Below, in pieces: positions 58,941-64,000 of a stretch of 64,000 bases of DNA. Every line of letters begins with the position of its first letter. Positions within the stretch are counted from its first letter, which is position 1. The notes under the pieces are model-generated. The model saw only the letters and a list, made by a program, of their open reading frames with translations. It ran no database searches and was not told the origin of the DNA. The position numbers were made by a program, and so were the translations under genes. The stretch spans positions 31,470,827-31,534,826 of the forward strand of contig NC_067490.1 in the NCBI RefSeq assembly GCF_947179515.1, read 5' to 3'. The DNA comes from Apodemus sylvaticus (lineage: Eukaryota > Chordata > Mammalia > Rodentia > Muridae).

Positions 58941-60142
58941 ATGGCAAAAGGCAGATGCAGGAACGTCACTAACAGAAATCAAGGCAATATGGCAACATCT
59001 GAACCCAATTCTCCTTTACCGGCATGTCCTGGATACCCCATCACACCAGTAAAACAAGATTTGGATTTAAAATCACTGGTCATGATGCTGGTACAGGAAC
59101 ACATGAAGGACATACTTAAAGAAATTCAGGAGAAGATGGATCAAAAGTTAGAAGCCCTTGCAAGGGAAACACAAAAAAATCATTGAAAGAAATCCAGGAG
59201 AATACAAAAGCCAATAATGAGGAAACACAAAAAACACTTATAGAAATACAGGAGAACTTTGGTCAACAGGCTGAGGTCATGAAAGAGGAAACACAAAAAT
59301 CTCTTAAAGAATTACAGGAAAGCACAAACAAGCAAGTGAAGGAGCTAAGCAAAACAATCCAGGATCTAAAATCAGAAGTAGAAACAACTAAGAAAACTCA
59401 AAAGGAGACAACTTTGGAGATAGAAAGCCTTGGGAAGAAATCAGTGGACAGAGATGCAAATATCAACAACAGAATACAAGAGACAGAAGAAAGAATCTCA
59501 GATGCTGAAGATACCATAGAAACCATGGACTCAACAGTTAAAGAAAATGCAAAAAGCAAAAAGCTTGTAACCCAAAATATCCAGGAAATCCAGGACACAA
59601 TGAGAAGACCAAACCTAAGGATTATAGGCATAGATGAGAGTGAAGATTTACAGCTTAAAGGGCCAGCAAATATCTTCAATAAAATTATGGAAGAAAACTT
59701 CCCTAACCTAAAGAGAGATACCCATGAATATACAAGAAGCCTACAGAACTCCAAACAGACTGGACCAGAACAGAAATACTTCCCGTCACATAATAATCAA
59801 AACACCAAATGTACTAAACAAAGAATATTAAAGGCAGTAAGAGAAAAAGGCCAAGTAACATATAAAGGAAGACCTATCAGAATCACAGCAGACTTTTCAC
59901 CTGAGACTATGAAGGCTAGAAGATCCTGGGCTGATCTCATGCAGACTCTAAGAGAACACAAATGCCAGCCAAAACTACTATATCCAGCAAAACTCTCAAT
60001 CACCATAGATGGAGAAACTAAGATATTCCATGACAAAACCAAGTTTACCCAATATCTATCCACAAACCCAGCCCTACAAAGGATAATAGGAGGAAAACAC
60101 CAATACAAGGAGGGAAACTTCACCCTGGAAAAAGCAAGATAG
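58941..60142 (+). pseudogene. L1 ORF1 (RNA-binding chaperone), frameshifted
   Basis: ORF1p is the L1 nucleic-acid chaperone: coiled coil, RRM and C-terminal domain. It starts MAKGRCRNVTNRNQ at 58,941 and runs to a premature stop at 59,184-59,186. The shift follows a 7-A run (59,173-59,179); neighbouring repeats of the same coding phrase have 5 A's (59,293-59,297), so about two extra bases are present. The frame from 59,183 to 60,142 carries heptad-rich coiled coil (KSLKELQESTNKQVKELSKT), the RRM region (MRRPNLRIIGIDESEDLQLK) and the C-terminal domain (ILKAVREKGQVTYKGRP, ending NFTLEKAR). Within it, 59,714-59,825 reads in the wrong phase relative to the family. Confidence 0.92.
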
Positions 60143-60202
60143 TAACCTTTCATCAAACCCAAAAAAAAGTTAACCAATCAAAATTAAAAAATAACGTCAA
60201 AA

Positions 60203-63200
60203 ATGACAGGAAGTAACAATCACTATTCCTTAATATCTCTTAACATCAATGGACTCAATGCCCCAATAAAAAGACATAAACTAACTGACTGGATACGTAA
60301 ACAGGACCCTACATTTTGCTGCTTACAGGAAACACACCTCAGGGTCAAAGACAAAAACTACCTTAGAGTAAAAGGCTGGAAGACAATTTTACAAGCAAAT
60401 GGACTCAGGAAACAAGCTGGAGTAGCCATTTTAATATCAGATAAAATTGACTTTCAACCCAAAGTCATCAAAAGAGACTCTGAGGGACACTTCTTGCTGG
60501 TCAAAGGAAAAATACAACAAGAAGAACTCTCAATCCTGAACATCTATGCTCCAAATGCAAGGGCACCCTCATTCATAAAAGAAACTTTATTAAAGCTCAA
60601 AGCACACATTGCACCTAACACAATAATTGTGGGTGACTTCAACACTGCACTTTCCTCAATGGACCGATCAGGAAAACAGAAACTAAACAGGGACATAATG
60701 AAACTAATTGAAGCTTTGGACCATTTAGATTTAACAGATATATATAGAACATTCTATCCTAAAGCAAAAGAATATACCTTTTTCTCAGCACCTCATGGTA
60801 CCTTCTCCAAAATCGACCATATAATTGGTCACAAGACAGACCTCAACAAATACAAGAAGATTGAACTAATCCCATGCCTCCTATCAGATCACTATGGAGT
60901 AAAAGTGGTCTTCAATAGCAACATAAGCAACAGAAAACCCACATACACGTGGAAATTGAACAATATTCTACTCAATGATACCTTGGTCAAGGAAGAAATA
61001 AAGAAAGAAATTAAAGACTTTTTAGAACACAATGAAAATGAAGACACAACATACCCAAATCTATGGGACACAATGAAAGCAGTGCTAAGAGGAAAACTCA
61101 TAGACCTGAGTGCCTCCAAAAAGAAAATGGAGAGAGCATACATTACCAGCTTAATGACACACCTGAAAGCCCTGGAACAAAAAGAAGCTATTTCACCCAG
61201 GAGGAGTAGAAGGCAGGAAATCATCAAACTCAGGGCTGAAATCAATCAAGTAGAAACAAAGAGAACCATACAAAGAATCAACAAAACCAGGAGCTGGTTC
61301 TTTGAGAAAATCAACAAGATAGATAAACCCTTAGCCAGACTGACCAAAGGGCACAGAGAAAGTATCCAAATTAACAAACTTAGAAATGAAAAGGGAGATA
61401 TAAAAACAGAAACTGAGGAAATCAAAAAAATCATCAGATCCTACTACAAGAGCCTGTACTCAACACAACTGGAGAATCTGGAGGAAATGGACAATTTCCT
61501 TGACAGATACCAAATACCAAAATTAAATCAGGACCAAATAGATCATCTAAACAGTCCCATAATGCCTAAAGAAATTGAAGGATTTATAGAAAGTCTTCCA
61601 ACCAAAAAAAGCACAGGACCAGATGGTTTCAGTGCAGAATTCTATCAGACCTTCAAAGAAGAGTTAACACCAATACTCTTCAAACTATTCCACAAAATAG
61701 AAACAGAAGGAACACTACCCAATTCCTTCTATGAAGCCACAATTACGCTGGTACCAAAACCACACAAAGATCCAACAAAGAAGGAGAACTTCAGACCAAT
61801 TTCCCTTATGAACATCGATGCAAAAATACTCAATAAAATTCTTGCTAACCGAATCCAAGAACACATCAAAACGATCATCCACCATGATCAAGTAGGCTTT
61901 ATCCTGGGAATGCAGGGTTGGTTCAATATATGGAAATCCATCAGTGCAATCCACTACATAAACAAACTCAAAGAAAAAAAACCACATGGTCATTTAATTG
62001 GATGCTGAAAAAGCATTTGACAAAATTCAGCATCCTTTCATGCTTAAAGTCTTGGAAAGAACAGAAATTCAAGGCCCATACCTAAACATAGTAAAAGCAA
62101 TATACAGCAAACCGGTAGCCAGCATCAAACTAAATGGAGACAAACTTGAAGCAATCCCACTAAAATCAGGGACTAGACAGGGCTGCACCCTTTCTCCTTA
62201 TCTTTTCAATATTGTACTTGAGGTACTAGCTCAGGCATTTCGACAACATAAGGAGATCAAAGGGATACAAATTGGAAAGGAAGAAGTCAAACTATCATTA
62301 TTTGCAGATGACATGATAGTCTACCTAAGTGACCCAAAAAACTCCACTAGAGAATTCCTACAGTTGATAAACAACTTCAGCAAAGTGGCAGGTTATAAAA
62401 TCAACTCAAGCAAATCAGTGGCCTTCCTATACTCAAAGGATAAGCAGGCTGAGAAAGAAATTAGGGAAATGACCCCCTTCACAATAGCCACAAATAGTAT
62501 AGAGTATCTTGGGGTGACTCTTACCAAACATGCGAAAGATCTGTATGACAAGAACTTCAAGACTCTGAAGAAGGAAATGGAAGAAGACCTCAAAAAATGG
62601 GAAAACCTCCCATGCTCATGGATCGGTAGAATCAATATAGTTAAAATGGCCATTTTGCCAAAAGTAATCTACAGATTCAATGCAATACCCATCAAAATCC
62701 CAACGCAATTCTTCACAGAGTTAGAAAGAGCAATTATCAAATTCATCTGGAATAACAAAAAACCCAGGATAGCTAAAACTATTCTCAGCAACAAAAGAAA
62801 TTCTGGGGGAATCAGTATCCCTGACCTCAAGCAATACTACAGAGCAATAGTGTTAAAAACTGCATGGTATTGGTACAGTGACAGGCAGGAGGATCAATGG
62901 AACAGGATTGAAGATCCAGAAATGAACCCACACACCTATGGCCACTTGATCCTCGACAAAGAGGCTGAAAACATCCAATGGAAAAAAGATAGTCTTTTCA
63001 ACAAATGGTGCTGGTTCAACTGGATGTCAGCATGCAGAAGAATGCGAATTGATCCATCCTTGTCTCCTTGTACTAAGCTCAAATCCAAATGGATCAAGGA
63101 CCTCCACATAAAGCCAGACACTCTGAAGTTAATAGAAAAGAAACTAGGGAAGACCCTTGAGGACATCAGTACAGGGAGAAAGTTTCTGAACAGAACACCA

Positions 63201-64000
63201 ATAGCGTATGCTCTAAGAGCAAGAATTGACAAATGGGACCTCATAAAATTACAGTTTCTGTAAGGCAAAGGACACCATCAAGAGGACAAATCGGCAACCA
63301 ACAAATTGGGAAAAGATCTTCACCAATCCTACATCAGATAGAGGGCTAATATCCAATATATATAAAGAACTCAAGAAGTTAGACTCCAGAAAACCAAACA
63401 ACCCTATTAAAAAATGGGGTACAGAGTTAAACAAAGAATTCTCACCTGAAGAACATCGGATGGCGGAGAAGCATCTTAAAAAATGCTCAACTTCATTAGT
63501 CATTAGGGAAATGCAAATCAAAACAACCCTGAGATTTCACCTTACACCAGTCGAATGGCTAAGATTAAAAATTCAGGAGATAGCAGGTGATGGAGAGGGT
63601 GTGGAGAAAGAGGAACACTCCTCCACTGCTGGTGGGGTTGCAAATTGGTACAACCACTCTGGAAAGCAGTCTGGCGGTTCCTCCGAAAACTGGGCACCTT
63701 ACTTCCAGAAGATCCTGCTATACCACTCCTGGGCATATACCCAGAGGATTCCCCACCATGTAATAAGGATACATGCTCTACTATGTTCATAGCAGCCCTA
63801 TTTATAATTGCCAGATGCTGGAAAGGATCCAGGTATCCCTCAACAGAAGAGTGGATGCAAAAAATGTGGTGTATCTACACAATGGAGTACTATTCAGCCA
63901 TTAGAAACAATGAATTCATGAAATTCTTAGGCAAATGGATGGACCTAGAGAACATCATACTAAGTGAGGTAACCCAGATCCAAAAGATGAATCATGGTAT
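60203..64000 (+). pseudogene. L1 ORF2 (endonuclease/reverse transcriptase), frameshifted
   Basis: Open piece 1 (60,203-62,008, 601 residues) holds the apurinic-type endonuclease with the expected residues (N14, E43 in QETHL, the IYAPN motif, GDFNT near 145, IDHI near 205, SDHYG near 229). It then carries the linker and the start of the RT domain (STGPDGFSAEFYQ). Piece 2 (61,998-63,263, 421 residues) carries the RT core with LFADDMIV (FADD at 62,301-62,312) and the C-terminal side. Breaks: an 8-A run at 61,974-61,981 (one extra A versus the 17.5-kb copy), a roughly 2-base loss near 63,252, and a 1-base loss near 63,552. All key catalytic residues visible are present. Confidence 0.94.

Larger units (their letters stand above)
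58295..64000 (+). mobile_element. Near-full-length L1 with 5' UTR, ORF1 and ORF2, cut by window end
   Basis: The element starts abruptly with GC-rich text in an AT-rich flank. It has a 5' UTR (58,295-58,940), ORF1 region (58,941-60,142), a 60-bp gap and ORF2 region (60,203 to window end). At 63,961-64,000 the text is still close to the ORF2 end (GAGGTAACCCAGATCC, ATGAATCATGGTAT), so the 3' UTR, A-tail and right TSD lie outside. Several indels make it non-autonomous as written. Confidence 0.95.

Noticed and set aside
58159..58982. Minus ORFs of 94-105 residues in the L1 5' UTR
   Set aside because: They are open because the region is GC-rich, and the internal repeat produces near-duplicate peptides. 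No independent evidence of translation.
59398..60177. Minus-strand ORFs of 118 and 126 residues
   Set aside because: Antisense shadows of L1 ORF1; similar shadows exist opposite every ORF2 segment.

Overview
This is a vertebrate (murid rodent) intron, gene-end and intergenic window, not a microbial one. The evidence is spliced coding exons with consensus splice sites, many B1, B3/B2-like and ID-type SINEs, long microsatellites, and several LINE-1 (L1) copies. The L1 3' ends look more like the rat type than the Mus type, so a Rattus-like genome is my best guess. That species call is inference.

Region 1 (1-26,707): the 3' part of one plus-strand gene. Three coding exons (6849-6989, 12446-12634, 26588-26707) join in phase 0 and encode the last 149 residues of an atypical TBC-domain protein. 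I recognise it as Tbc1d32 (Bromi, broad-minded), a ciliary/Hedgehog-signalling protein. The two introns are 5.5 kb and 14.0 kb and are full of repeats. The stop codon lies inside a 33-bp tandem duplication.

Region 2 (25.2-26.4 kb), just upstream of the last exon: a cluster of retroposition scars. It holds a 5'-truncated L1 3' end with a perfect 12-bp target-site duplication (TSD), an L1 with a twin-priming type 5' inversion, and the first 33 nt of U2 snRNA. A 15-bp target sequence occurs three times around the last two.

Region 3 (26.7-58.3 kb): I see no gene. It contains the 3' UTR, old and young L1 fragments (including a 2.3-kb antisense copy at 33.9-36.2 kb whose ORF2 frame is broken by only two stop codons), SINEs, and purine-rich, CA/CG and trinucleotide microsatellites.

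Region 4 (58.3-64.0 kb): the 5' end of a near-full-length plus-strand L1 with a GC-rich, internally repeated 5' UTR, ORF1 and ORF2. Several short indels disable it, two of them in A-runs. It runs off the window just before the end of ORF2.

I found no convincing novel gene system. The most unusual feature is the nested L1/U2 insertion with three copies of one target sequence. Most repeat boundaries are estimates by eye.
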